Of a DNA stretch of 64,000 nucleotides, positions 29,145 to 38,119 are shown one piece after another (position 1 is the first letter of the stretch; every line of letters starts with the position of its first letter). The stretch lies in assembly GCF_009831415.1 (NCBI RefSeq), contig NZ_CP043727.1:434001-498000 (forward strand). Reading direction: 5' to 3'. The translations under genes were made by a program, and so were the position numbers. The notes beneath the pieces are model-generated. The model saw only the letters and a program-made list of their open reading frames with translations, was not told where the DNA came from and did not search any database. Origin of the DNA: Yersinia canariae. GTDB taxonomy: Bacteria > Pseudomonadota > Gammaproteobacteria > Enterobacterales > Enterobacteriaceae.

Positions 29145-29828
29145 GTGAAAATATTGATCGTCGAAGATGAGGTTAAAACAGGTGAATATCTTAGCAAGGG
29201 GCTGACTGAGGCTGGCTTTGTTGTTGACCTGGCAAATAATGGCATGACCGGGTATCACCTGGCCATGACAGCCGATTACGACCTGATTGTTCTTGATATC
29301 ATGCTACCTGATGTGAATGGCTGGGATATCGTGAAAATGTTGCGGGCTGCAAATAAAGGAATGCCTATTTTGCTCCTGACTGCACTCGGTACAATAGAGC
29401 ATCGTGTCAAAGGCCTCGAGCTCGGCGCTGATGATTATCTGGTCAAACCCTTTGCCTTCGCTGAACTTTTGGCCCGTGTCAGAACGCTGTTACGCCGGGG
29501 CGCTGCTGTCATAGTGGAAAGCCAGTTCCAAGTGGCAGATTTAACCCTTGATCTGGTGTCGAGAAAAGTAAACCGCAAGGGAACCCGGATCACGCTGACC
29601 AGTAAGGAATTCACACTCCTTGAATTCTTCATTCGTCACCAGGGCGAGGTACTCCCGCGTTCACTGATCGCTTCACAAGTTTGGGATATGAACTTTGACA
29701 GTGATACGAATGCCATAGATGTTGCTGTTAAGCGGTTACGGGCAAAAATTGATAACGATTTCGAACCCAAATTGATTCAGACGGTACGCGGAGTAGGCTA
29801 TGTGCTTGAGGTGCCCGATGAGGATTAA
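29145..29828 (+). CDS. silR: Silver-responsive response regulator SilR
   Basis: A 227-residue OmpR-type regulator. Receiver domain with Asp in [15 protein letters not shown] and Lys in [13 protein letters not shown]; winged-helix DNA-binding domain ending in [12 protein letters not shown]. The GTG at 29145 (VKILIVEDE) is chosen because GGAGGG precedes it and the SilR family begins there; upstream in-frame starts are unlikely. It overlaps silS. Confidence 0.93.
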   Translation: MKILIVEDEVKTGEYLSKGLTEAGFVVDLANNGMTGYHLAMTADYDLIVLDIMLPDVNGWDIVKMLRAANKGMPILLLTALGTIEHRVKGLELGADDYLVKPFAFAELLARVRTLLRRGAAVIVESQFQVADLTLDLVSRKVNRKGTRITLTSKEFTLLEFFIRHQGEVLPRSLIASQVWDMNFDSDTNAIDVAVKRLRAKIDNDFEPKLIQTVRGVGYVLEVPDED

Positions 29829-31266
29829 TTGCCATCACCGTCCTTTTTCTCTTGCTACCCGTCTCACCTTTTTTATCAGTCTTTCGACGACCATCGCATT
29901 TGTAGCATTTACGTGGATCATGCTGCATTCGGTGGAGAAGCATTTTGCGGAGCAGGATGTCAATGATCTGAAACAAGTCAGTATGACCTTGGAAAATATA
30001 CTTAAAAATCCTGATGGTTCGGAACGACAGAAAGTCGAACGACTCAGCACCGTATTGCAAAGTTACCGGAATATATCGGTATTACTCAGCAACGGAAATA
30101 ACCAGGTACTCTATCGTTCGCCGGATGGTCCAGATCTTCTCCCTGTATCATCCTCGCCGGATTTTTCGCAGTACCTTGGCTCTGGTGAAGTATTTCTCTG
30201 GTCAAAAGAGAAGAAAAGTAACGCAGATCACGCTGATAGCGAAATGAGGCATACAACGTACCGCCTTATTGCGTCCTCAGTGAGGACGACTGAGGGCGTC
30301 AATCCTTACACGTTGCTGATAGCACTCTCCATTGATTTTCATCTGCATTATATTGATGAGCTCAAAAACAATCTTGTCATGATCGCCTCCGTCATCAGTT
30401 TGATGATTATTTTTATTGTTTTGTTTGCGGTTCATAAAGGGCATCAACCATTAAGAAATGTCAGCCTGAAAATTAAAAATATTACGTCTGAGAATCTGGA
30501 TGTCAGACTTGAGCCTGATCGGGTTCCTATTGAACTGGAGCAACTGGTTATTTCCTTCAATCATATGATTGAACGTATCGAGGATGTTTTTACCCGGCAG
30601 GCTAATTTCTCTGCAGATATTGCACATGAGATTAGGACTCCCATTACCAATCTTGTTACTCAGACAGAAATTGTATTAAGCCAGCGTCGACCGGATAAAG
30701 AACTGGAGGATGTGCTTTACTCTAATCTTGAAGAATATAATCGTATGGCCAAGATGGTCAGTGACATGCTGTTTCTGGCTCAGGCAGACAATAACCAACT
30801 CATTCCTGAACGATCAATGATAGATCTCAGGTCAGAAACGATGAAGGTATTCGAGTTTTTTGAAGCCTGGGCTGAGGAACAGGAAGTGAGTCTCGAGTTT
30901 GAGGGGAGTCCAGCCCTAATTGGAGGGGATCCACTCATGTTGCGTCGGGTTATCAATAACCTTTTATCGAATGCCATTCGTTATACCTCCAGGGGCATGG
31001 CGGTCACCGTTCGTGTGAACGAACGGGATGAATGGGTTGATCTTATCGTTGAAAATCCTGGCGTGCCCATTTCTCAAGAGCACCTTCCACGATTGTTTGA
31101 CCGTTTTTATCGTGTTGATCCCTCGAGACAAAGAAAAAGTGAGGGAAGTGGTATCGGTCTGGCTATCGTGAAATCCATAGTGACAGTACATCAAGGTAGA
31201 ATTAGCGTTGCCTCCGATGCGGTTTCAACCCGTTTCACTCTCTCTTTTCCCCGGTTCGTCGCATGA
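29818..31266 (+). CDS. silS: Silver-responsive sensor kinase SilS
   Basis: A 482-residue CusS/SilS sensor kinase: membrane segments near residues 15-38 and 190-210, a periplasmic sensor, HAMP, H-box [18 protein letters not shown], and kinase motifs NLLSNAIRY and [11 protein letters not shown]. The ATG at 29818 overlaps silR by 11 bp. It senses periplasmic Ag(I)/Cu(I) and activates SilR. Confidence 0.93.
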   Translation: MRINCHHRPFSLATRLTFFISLSTTIAFVAFTWIMLHSVEKHFAEQDVNDLKQVSMTLENILKNPDGSERQKVERLSTVLQSYRNISVLLSNGNNQVLYRSPDGPDLLPVSSSPDFSQYLGSGEVFLWSKEKKSNADHADSEMRHTTYRLIASSVRTTEGVNPYTLLIALSIDFHLHYIDELKNNLVMIASVISLMIIFIVLFAVHKGHQPLRNVSLKIKNITSENLDVRLEPDRVPIELEQLVISFNHMIERIEDVFTRQANFSADIAHEIRTPITNLVTQTEIVLSQRRPDKELEDVLYSNLEEYNRMAKMVSDMLFLAQADNNQLIPERSMIDLRSETMKVFEFFEAWAEEQEVSLEFEGSPALIGGDPLMLRRVINNLLSNAIRYTSRGMAVTVRVNERDEWVDLIVENPGVPISQEHLPRLFDRFYRVDPSRQRKSEGSGIGLAIVKSIVTVHQGRISVASDAVSTRFTLSFPRFVA

Positions 31267-31612
31267 TAAGGACGGGTATATTTTAAATAATAAATATGCC
31301 TGTCACATAACCAGTCCTAGGGTAAATCATGCATATCCGACTGAAAGCTATCAAGAAAATTTCTTAACCATCTGTTTTTAATCGTATTTAAATAAAAAAC
31401 CTTACATTACACATTTGTCATCATTCTGTCACGAGTCCAACAGAACCGCTCCCTTATAATCACTATTAACTTAGACAGGCTCAGCGAGATCCTGATATTA
31501 ACGGGATTACGTTGTGACCATTTACTACAAACCGGAACATCTCAAAGATACTCTTGTGAAAGGATGTTTCAGACGATTTGAACACTTATGATGTGAAAAC
31601 GGAGAACACACC
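31267..31612 (+). promoter_or_regulatory. silE promoter region
   Basis: No gene. TTGTCA (31415-31420) and CTGTCA (31426-31431) are tandem SilR-like half-sites 11 bp apart, followed by TATAAT (31455-31460) as a -10 element without a good -35, as expected for an activated promoter. A ribosome-binding site (GGAGA) stands before the silE ATG at 31613. Confidence 0.6.
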
Positions 31613-32050
31613 ATGAACAAAATTTTAATTGCCACTGCTTTTGCCATGACCTTTGTTTCCTCAACCTGGGCTGCAGAAACCGTGAACGTACATGATCGGG
31701 TTAATAATGCCCAGGCGCCAGTACATCAGATGATATCATCTGCACCGAAATCTGCGGTGGAGGGTGTTGGCACAAAAATGATGGACATGGATGAGCACCA
31801 GAAAGCGGTTGTGGCACATGAAACCGTGAACAACAGCAATTCTGACGCCCATAAAAAAATGGCTGAGACGCACAAGAAAATGATGGGAGAGCAGGGCGTT
31901 ACTGATGCTGAACGCAAAAATGCCAAGTCATTCTCGCAGATGGATGAGCATGAAAAAGCCGCCATCGCCCATGAAACGGTGAAAAATGCTCAGTCAAGTG
32001 CGCATAAAGAACAGGCTGAAAAGCATCGCGGTATGATGCAATCTAACTGA
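31613..32050 (+). CDS. silE: SilE periplasmic silver-binding protein
   Basis: A 145-residue secreted protein (signal peptide ending in STWA) with repeated Met/His modules (MMDMDEHQKAVVAHETV, MDEHEKAAIAHETV) that bind several Ag(I) ions. It is strongly inducible in known sil systems and acts as a periplasmic sponge. It is the closest of the three paralogues here to classical SilE/PcoE, standing beside silRS. Confidence 0.92.
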   Translation: MNKILIATAFAMTFVSSTWAAETVNVHDRVNNAQAPVHQMISSAPKSAVEGVGTKMMDMDEHQKAVVAHETVNNSNSDAHKKMAETHKKMMGEQGVTDAERKNAKSFSQMDEHEKAAIAHETVKNAQSSAHKEQAEKHRGMMQSN

Positions 32051-32415
32051 GTAAGCGTTTCCCCCGAGTAACCCACAATAAAAACACATCCTTATTGACA
32101 TTATTGCCCCGTCACCGGGGCTTTTTTGTTTTTTAGCCTCTAGAGGGAAGGTTCTGTTATGCCTTGTGAGGCTTGTAAATAAGGACTGATTGACTATAGC
32201 CATGGCAAAGGGTGAAGGTAAATAACTTTTTAAACATGCGTTATGGTTCTTTGTTGCTGAGAAAAAGCGTTCCCATAGAATGGTAGGATTTAATTATGGT
32301 AAGGCTTTGACTATGTTGATAAAAGAGGTTTTTGTAGGGAGTTACCTCATCCTAAAAGTGGTGTTTCGTCAGTTAGCTGCGGCTGTTGCTAAACAAACCT
32401 TATTGGAAATGAGCC
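32051..32415 (+). other. silE terminator and non-coding stretch before the relaxase-like gene
   Basis: GCCCCG-tcac-CGGGGC (32106-32121) followed by TTTTTT is a clear intrinsic terminator for silE. The remaining 280 bases show no gene, repeat or oriT-like structure that I can support. It is also the junction between the metal cargo and the element's integration end. Confidence 0.65.
32106..32127 (+). terminator. Intrinsic terminator of silE
   Basis: Six-bp GC stem GCCCCG/CGGGGC with tetraloop TCAC and a run of six T. Confidence 0.88.
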
Positions 32416-33867
32416 ATGTTGAAATCACTTCTTAAACTTCTACCTACGTCGATCGGAAAAAGGGAGGAGAAAGTTTCTATCTCTGCCGCTAGTGTTCCTG
32501 ATGGCTATCATGAACCTGAACAAGCTGCCAAGCTTTTGGCTTCGCCACAACGCCGTCAATGGTTGCAAACGTTGTGGGATTACTCGTCACTGCCAAAAGA
32601 CCTGTATCTGCATTATTACCTACGACCGCTTGAGCACTGCGTCACTCTGATGCAGCAGTTTCCTGCCACGGAGAGTGGGCATCATGCTTATCTGGGGGGG
32701 ATGGTGGATCATCTGCTTGAAACTGTGGCGTATGCTGCCCGTCTATCAAAAAACCACCTGCTGCCGATCGGCGCACAACCGGAAGATCAGGCCTCACAAA
32801 GCGCAGCTTGGAATGCGGTGATTGTTTACGCAGCTATGCTGCAATCGCTTGACAGGCTTTGTCAGATTGAAGTTGAGTTGGAAAGTGGGCAACGCTGGAT
32901 GCCGCTCAATGCTATGCCGAGTGAACCCTACCGTTTTCGTTTCAAGCCTGTTGTTGATGCGACACAGGCCCAGAGCCTGGGCGCGATGTTGGCCTGGAAA
33001 GTCATTCCTGATGAAGCCTTGCTCTGGTTGAGTACCTGGCCAGAGGTTCTGAAAACGTTGTCGCTGTATCTGACGGGTTTTCGAAACGAATCAGGAATAA
33101 TCAATACAATTGCTTCCGAAGCTATCTCTACATCAATAGGAAAAGAAAAAGAGGTACCTGAAATTGCCACTGCTATTTCGGCATCAATCCCACCGGTTGT
33201 ACTTGAAGCGATAATGCCATTAGAGAATTACTCTCTTCATTCAGCATCTTCCCCGGTGCTGATTTCTTCTTCCCTGCCCGGTGAGAGTTCTATATCTGAA
33301 GGGTTTTCTCTCTCTCTCGGCAGCGCGGTGCCTGATATTGAAGCTGTCGAGTCAGCTTTTCCTGAAGAAGATACTACGGGGGATTTGTTGGCTGTCATGG
33401 GGTTTTCTGCACCCATTAATTTGACGCAGGATGTGCAGGTAATATCGATGCAAACGGAGACTGTATTAAAGGAAGACATCGATTCTTCAGATTCAATGGG
33501 GATTGGAGAACGTTTTTGGCAATGGTTGAGTGAAGGATGTTGCTCAGGGACTTTTGCAGTAAATACTGCCGATGCAAGGATATATATTATTGCAGGTTAT
33601 GTCTTTATTCGTACTCCTAACATCTTTCACCAGTTTTTATCAGAAAGTTGCGAAAACTCCGAAGCTAAAACTAGCTTACAAAGTGCATTCGAGCGATTAG
33701 GGAGACATAGACAGGATAAAGGCGTGATGTATACCTGCCATGTCTATCAAGATAAGGCCAAGGAAGGGCGATTCCAGAAAATGACCGGTTATCTTATCGT
33801 TGCCAAGAAACTGTATAAAGACCATAGCATTCCAGGGGATAGCCCATTGGTGATGATAAAACCTTAG
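32416..33867 (+). CDS. TraI_2/MobH relaxase-like protein with altered HD site
   Basis: A 483-residue protein with the layout of the ICE TraI relaxases (PFGI-1 class): N-terminal LLPTSIGK...PQRRQWLQTLWDYSSLP, then H89-H90 and GGMVDHLLE with H99, then LLPIGAQPEDQA, and a C-terminal TraI_2_C-type domain (FWQWLSEGCCSGTF...). In family members recalled by me the next segment reads ALLHDIGK; here residues 141-147 are MLQSLDR, so the HD pair is lost. The central part (about 245-350) is low-complexity and Ser/Glu/Pro-rich. It may be a non-nicking relative. It lies 19 bp before the integrase. Confidence 0.65.
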   Translation: MLKSLLKLLPTSIGKREEKVSISAASVPDGYHEPEQAAKLLASPQRRQWLQTLWDYSSLPKDLYLHYYLRPLEHCVTLMQQFPATESGHHAYLGGMVDHLLETVAYAARLSKNHLLPIGAQPEDQASQSAAWNAVIVYAAMLQSLDRLCQIEVELESGQRWMPLNAMPSEPYRFRFKPVVDATQAQSLGAMLAWKVIPDEALLWLSTWPEVLKTLSLYLTGFRNESGIINTIASEAISTSIGKEKEVPEIATAISASIPPVVLEAIMPLENYSLHSASSPVLISSSLPGESSISEGFSLSLGSAVPDIEAVESAFPEEDTTGDLLAVMGFSAPINLTQDVQVISMQTETVLKEDIDSSDSMGIGERFWQWLSEGCCSGTFAVNTADARIYIIAGYVFIRTPNIFHQFLSESCENSEAKTSLQSAFERLGRHRQDKGVMYTCHVYQDKAKEGRFQKMTGYLIVAKKLYKDHSIPGDSPLVMIKP

Positions 33868-33885
33868 GAAATAGGGAGTTATGGC

Positions 33886-34869
33886 ATGATGAATGTGACG
33901 TTTGAACAGTTGATGGAGCAGTATTTTTTCAGTAATTCCATTCGGCCAGCGACGGAGTGGAGTTATCGGAAAGTTGTTCGAACTTTTCAGAAGTACGCAC
34001 AGCAATTGCCTAGTGATGTCAACAATACATTGGTACTTGAATGGCGTAGGCATGTTCTTAAAGAACTGAAACTGGAGGCTTGTACCTGGAACAATAAAGT
34101 CACACATATGCGGGCATTATTTAATTTTGGCATGAAGAAGGGGATATTACCCCATAAGGAAAATCCCTTTAATAAGGCGGTTGTTCGGGTTGGGAAAAAG
34201 AAGAAAAAAACGCTTTCAAAGGGGCAGGTGAATACAGTGTACCGATTGATGGATCAACACTATCAACAGGAGCGACTTTTTGCGCAATCTTATGCCATGA
34301 GCGCACGGGCCAATGCCTGTCATCCAGCCTGGTTTTGGCTGGCTGTACTGGATACGCTAAGCCATACCGGAATGCGTCAAAACCAACTTCTGCATGTACG
34401 GTTGTGTGATGTCAATCTGGAGGAGCGCTGGATCGATGTGATTTCTGAGGGTTCAAAAAATCATCGTGAATTTAAGGTTCCGATAACGTCTATTTTATAT
34501 CCGCGATTAGAAGTCATTCTGGAGCGTTCATTAGCGGCAGGCGCGGAATTAAGCGATCAGCTTTTCAATGTGAACCGTTTTGACCTGAGACGGAAAGCAC
34601 GGTTTGTACAAGGAAGTCATGACGTGAATATGGGGATTTACCCTATAAGGGCCTTCTTTCGGCGTATTTCCAAGGAGTGCCGGTTTGCTGTCAGCCCCCA
34701 TCGTTTTCGGCATACGGTAGCGACCAATCTGATGAAGTCCCCCGATCGCAATATTCAGGCCGTCAAACGTCTGTTGGGACACTCCAGCTTACGGTCTACG
34801 TTGGAGTACATTGATGAGGATATTGATGCTTTGCGTGAACTTCTGGAGCAGGAGTGGGGGAATGGGTGA
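33886..34869 (+). CDS. int: Tyrosine-family integrase of the element
   Basis: A 327-residue tyrosine recombinase. Catalytic residues are in place: R164 in SHTGMRQNQLL, K191, H272-R275 in HRFRH, H299 in LGHSS and Y308 in STLEYIDE; an N-terminal SAM-like DNA-binding part covers about residues 1-105. It would cut and rejoin DNA at the tRNA-Phe 3' end. Start ATG 33886 with GGGAG upstream. Together with the tRNA 240 bp downstream it defines the element's right end. Confidence 0.92.
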   Translation: MMNVTFEQLMEQYFFSNSIRPATEWSYRKVVRTFQKYAQQLPSDVNNTLVLEWRRHVLKELKLEACTWNNKVTHMRALFNFGMKKGILPHKENPFNKAVVRVGKKKKKTLSKGQVNTVYRLMDQHYQQERLFAQSYAMSARANACHPAWFWLAVLDTLSHTGMRQNQLLHVRLCDVNLEERWIDVISEGSKNHREFKVPITSILYPRLEVILERSLAAGAELSDQLFNVNRFDLRRKARFVQGSHDVNMGIYPIRAFFRRISKECRFAVSPHRFRHTVATNLMKSPDRNIQAVKRLLGHSSLRSTLEYIDEDIDALRELLEQEWGNG

Positions 34870-34944
34870 GGTACTAAATGAGAGTATCACCTTGACACAA
34901 TTTGACATTCGCATACGGAAACTGTAAAAATTGTACGCGAAAAA

Positions 34945-34967
34945 CCCCGCCTAGTGACATAGGCGGG
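34945..34967. terminator. Bidirectional hairpin between integrase and tRNA-Phe
   Basis: CCCGCCTA (34946-34953) and TAGGCGGG (34960-34967); on the minus strand the stem is followed by GTTTTTCG, so it could also end transcription coming from the tRNA side. Confidence 0.6.
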
Positions 34968-35111
34968 ATTATCGAGAGCCTTTTTACAACAACCGGGTAA
35001 TGGTATCACTGGGTGAAACCTTCCAACCACACCTTCGGTTATTGCGTGTTCTGACCCATTTCGTACCTGTCATTTTTTCATCCTGAAAGATTAACAGGCG
35101 CTTCTGAATGA

Positions 35112-35160
35112 TGGTGCCCGGACTCGGAATCGAACCAAGGACACGGGGATTTTCAATCCC
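35112..35160. other. Likely attachment site (tRNA-Phe 3' half)
   Basis: The 3' half of the tRNA is the usual crossover segment for such integrases. The matching copy at the other end of the element is not in the window, so the exact core cannot be set. Confidence 0.5.
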
Positions 35161-35187
35161 CTGCTCTACCGACTGAGCTATCCGGGC
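35112..35187 (-). tRNA. pheU: tRNA-Phe (GAA)
   Basis: The minus strand reads GCCCGGATAGCTCAGTCGGT... and ends ...GAGTCCGGGCACCA, the enterobacterial tRNA-Phe including an encoded CCA. The anticodon GAA lies at 35152-35154. It is intact; the foreign element begins at its 3' end. Confidence 0.96.
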
Positions 35188-35329
35188 AACGGGGCGCATT
35201 AAACCGTATTGGCCGCTGATCGTCAACGAATTTATAGCGTAAAACGACTAAAACTGTATTGATTGCTCTCTTTTCAGGCAAAAAACGAAAAGTCTTCACA
35301 AATTGGCCTGAAATTCAGTCCGGTACAGC

Positions 35330-35905
35330 TTAACTCAGCGCACCATTTTTTCGGCATTGAGCAACTTCCAATACATCCTCAGCCAAGCATTTGGCAACTT
35401 CAACGTCGACGAGTTGGCGTTTCACTAGCAATTTGCTCAGGCAGCCTTCTAAAATCAACTCCATTTGCTGAGCGACCATCTCGGCATCATCGGCCTCCAT
35501 TTCTCTCAACAACTCCAGCGTATAGTGCAGCGAGGCCTCTTTTTGCTGTTCAGCCAATTGGTGGATAGGGTGTTCATCATCAGGATAAAAGCTACACGCC
35601 GCAATAAACAGGCAACCGGGATAGCGCTGGTTTTGCACTTGTTCACTGAGTGTTTGGTAGCGCGCCAGTAGCTTTTGTTTCGGCGATAATGTCTCGTCCA
35701 GCTGTAATTGACGCCGCCAGGTATCGATCTGCTGACCATGGTAACGCAGGCAATCATACAGTAACGCCTCGCGGCCCGGCCAAAATCGGGTCAGATCACT
35801 GACCTCGGCTGAGACTTCTTTTGCCAGCATCTCCAGCGTGGTATTTGCCAGCCCTTTCTGCTCTAACAGATTGAGCGCGCTGCTTAAAACTTGTTCACGT
35901 TGCAC
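35330..35905 (-). CDS. yjdC: TetR-family regulator YjdC
   Basis: A 191-residue TetR-like repressor that aligns with E. coli YjdC over its whole length ([22 protein letters not shown] helix-turn-helix region, [16 protein letters not shown] core). The GTG at 35905 is used because GGAGGAGA stands 5-6 bases before it and the length then equals YjdC; the frame runs on to 35995. Its target is not known with certainty. It marks the first core gene right of the integrated element. Confidence 0.85.
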   Translation of the reverse strand: MQREQVLSSALNLLEQKGLANTTLEMLAKEVSAEVSDLTRFWPGREALLYDCLRYHGQQIDTWRRQLQLDETLSPKQKLLARYQTLSEQVQNQRYPGCLFIAACSFYPDDEHPIHQLAEQQKEASLHYTLELLREMEADDAEMVAQQMELILEGCLSKLLVKRQLVDVEVAKCLAEDVLEVAQCRKNGALS

Positions 35906-36339
35906 GTTGCTCTCCTCCGACTTCTTAACTGGCAAGTATGGTTTTCCACGGCCGATACCCTTCGTGTTTTGAGCCACGGGATTATTTAGCGACAACTCCG
36001 AGCATAGATTAATAGGTCTCGGTTGGTATCGTCACTTTCTGCCAATGGACTCTATACCTTATCACTACTGTGATGAGATCTTATGAACTCTTTGCCATTA
36101 CGGTCTTGCTTATTTCTCCGTGCTCAATGAGTAAAGCCATGTATGACAGGCCCGTACTCTGTGAGGTAGCACGCATTTTATTGTGCATCCGCCTATAACT
36201 GTTGATGAATAACTTATTATTCCTGTTCTTTTGCCCGATGGTTTATTGGAACGCGGTTTCTATAATGCTTATCGTGAATTGCATAACGTCCTGCATCGAG
36301 CTTTCGTTCGCATTGGGCGTTCTATCATAAGGATTAAAA
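35906..36339 (+). other. Intergenic stretch yjdC-garL
   Basis: Holds the yjdC and garL promoters. A short open frame around 36217-36350 (LPDGLLERGFYNAYRELHN...) looks coding-like, but lacks a start with a ribosome-binding site and ends just inside garL; I do not call it a gene. GGAT precedes the garL ATG. Confidence 0.4.
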
Positions 36340-37110
36340 ATGAGTCTCCAAAATTATCCTAATCAGTTCCGCCGCAATCTACAACAAGGGCAAACGCTGA
36401 TTGGCTGCTGGAGTGCGCTGGCCAATCATATCTCAGCTGAGGTGCTCGGGTTGGCTGGTTTTGACTGGTTGGTTTTAGATGGTGAACATGCCCCGAATGA
36501 TGTCACGACGTTTATCCCACAGTTAATGGCGTTGAAAGGCAGCCACAGCGCTGTAGTTGCGCGCGCGCCGTGTAACGAGCCGGTCATTATCAAGCGGTTA
36601 TTGGATATTGGTTTCTACAACTTTCTGATCCCTTTTGTCGAAAGTGAAGAAGAGGCTATCCGGGCAGTTGCTTCCACCCGTTATCCGCCCGCTGGTATCC
36701 GGGGCGTTTCGGTGTCTCATCGCAGTAACAACTACGGTACGGTGCCGGATTACTTCGCCACTATTAACGACAATATTACTGTATTGGTGCAGATTGAAAG
36801 CCAGCAAGGGGTCGACAATCTGGATGCTATCGCCGCTGTTGAGGGTGTTGACGGTATTTTTGTTGGGCCGGGCGATCTTTCTGCTGCACTCGGTTATCTC
36901 GGTCAACCAAACCATCCTGAAGTACAAAAAGTCATTCGCCATATTTTTGATCGCGCCAAAGCACAGGGTAAGCCGAGCGGTATTCTGGCGCCGGTTGAGG
37001 CGGATGCCCGCCGTTATCTGGAATGGGGCGCAACATTTGTGGCTGTTGGCAGTGATTTGGGCGTCTTTCGCAATGCCACCCAAGCACTGTGTGACAAATT
37101 TAAGAAATAA
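36340..37110 (+). CDS. garL: 2-dehydro-3-deoxyglucarate aldolase GarL
   Basis: A 256-residue class II (HpcH/HpaI) aldolase splitting 5-keto-4-deoxy- or 2-dehydro-3-deoxy-glucarate to pyruvate and tartronate semialdehyde. Visible active-site segments are DGEHAPND, the [10 protein letters not shown] region, IESQQGVDN and FVGPGDLS. Pathway: glucarate/galactarate use in the cytoplasm. Followed by garR. Confidence 0.94.
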   Translation: MSLQNYPNQFRRNLQQGQTLIGCWSALANHISAEVLGLAGFDWLVLDGEHAPNDVTTFIPQLMALKGSHSAVVARAPCNEPVIIKRLLDIGFYNFLIPFVESEEEAIRAVASTRYPPAGIRGVSVSHRSNNYGTVPDYFATINDNITVLVQIESQQGVDNLDAIAAVEGVDGIFVGPGDLSAALGYLGQPNHPEVQKVIRHIFDRAKAQGKPSGILAPVEADARRYLEWGATFVAVGSDLGVFRNATQALCDKFKK

Positions 37111-37179
37111 TAAGCAGTTTATTTTACCTATTTAGCGCTGCCGTATTAACGGCCTTCCGGCCTATTCGAGGAGAGACAA

Positions 37180-38064
37180 ATGAAAATCGGCTTTATTGGT
37201 TTAGGGATTATGGGAAAACCCATGAGTAAAAATCTGCTAAAAGCGGGTTACTCATTAACAGTCCTTGATCGGAATGCGGCAGTATTGGATGAGCTGCTCA
37301 GTGCTGGTGCTAATCAGGCGTCGACACCCAAAGCGCTGGCAGCCGAGTGCGATATTATCATTACTATGTTGCCTAATTCACCGCATGTGAAAGAAGTGGT
37401 ATTAGGTGAAAATGGTGTAATTGAAGGCGCGAAACCAGGCTCGGTGCTCATTGATATGAGTTCGATTGCGCCGTTGGTTAGCCGCGAAATCAGCGAGGCG
37501 CTGGCCGCTAAACACATCGCCATGTTGGATGCGCCCGTCAGTGGTGGTGAACCTAAAGCGATTGATGGCACATTATCTGTCATGGTCGGCGGTGATAAAA
37601 CCGTCTTCGACCAGTGTTTTGATGTGATGAAAGCAATGGGCGGCTCAGTCGTGCATACCGGTGAGATTGGGGCGGGTAATGTGACAAAGTTGGCGAATCA
37701 GGTGGTCGTGGCGCTGAATATTGCCGCGATGTCTGAAGCATTGGTGCTGGCCACGAAAGCGGGCGTGAATCCGGATTTAGTATTCCAGGCGATTCGTGGT
37801 GGTCTGGCAGGCAGTGCGGTGCTGGAGGCCAAAGCCCCGATGGTGATGGATCGCAACTTCAAACCGGGCTTCCGCATTAACTTGCATATCAAAGACTTGG
37901 CTAATGCCTTAGAGACCTCGCACGGTGTGGGCGCTCAATTGCCATTGACCGCCGCAGTCATGGAGATGATGCAGGCGCTGAAAGCGGATGGGCTGGGAAC
38001 AGCAGACCACAGCGCATTGGCCTGTTATTACGAGAAGTTGGCTAAAATTGAAGTGACGCGTTAA
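37180..38064 (+). CDS. garR: Tartronate semialdehyde reductase GarR
   Basis: A 294-residue NAD-dependent beta-hydroxyacid dehydrogenase that reduces tartronate semialdehyde, the garL product, to glycerate. It starts with the nucleotide-binding GFIGLGIMGKPMSKNLL and has the substrate motif DAPVSGGEPKA and Lys in GNVTKLANQ. GAGGAGAG precedes the ATG. Confidence 0.95.
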   Translation: MKIGFIGLGIMGKPMSKNLLKAGYSLTVLDRNAAVLDELLSAGANQASTPKALAAECDIIITMLPNSPHVKEVVLGENGVIEGAKPGSVLIDMSSIAPLVSREISEALAAKHIAMLDAPVSGGEPKAIDGTLSVMVGGDKTVFDQCFDVMKAMGGSVVHTGEIGAGNVTKLANQVVVALNIAAMSEALVLATKAGVNPDLVFQAIRGGLAGSAVLEAKAPMVMDRNFKPGFRINLHIKDLANALETSHGVGAQLPLTAAVMEMMQALKADGLGTADHSALACYYEKLAKIEVTR

Positions 38065-38119
38065 TCAGTGCTAGACAAACTTTGTGTAGCAGCGGATAGC
38101 TCATGAGATTGAATTATTT

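Larger units (their letters stand above)
1..35114. mobile_element. Integrative element (ICE or genomic island) at tRNA-Phe, right end
   Basis: A tyrosine integrase (33886-34869) points at the 3' end of a tRNA-Phe gene (35112-35187), the usual layout of elements that use a tRNA 3' end as attachment site. Inside lie a TraI_2-like relaxase relative, two antirestriction proteins, RadC, a DNA methylase and a metal-resistance cargo, none of which belongs to the enterobacterial order that resumes at yjdC. The distal end and the rest of any transfer apparatus are not in the window, so whether it is a complete ICE, a mobilisable island or a remnant cannot be decided. The left boundary given here is only the window edge. 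Confidence 0.78.

Noticed and set aside
34984-35226. 80-codon minus-strand frame across the tRNA-Phe
   Set aside because: It runs through the tRNA gene, has no family likeness and no ribosome-binding site for its first start.
36217-36354. Short coding-like frame (LPDGLLERGFYNAYRELHN) before garL
   Set aside because: No start codon with a ribosome-binding site, ends inside garL and matches no family known to me.
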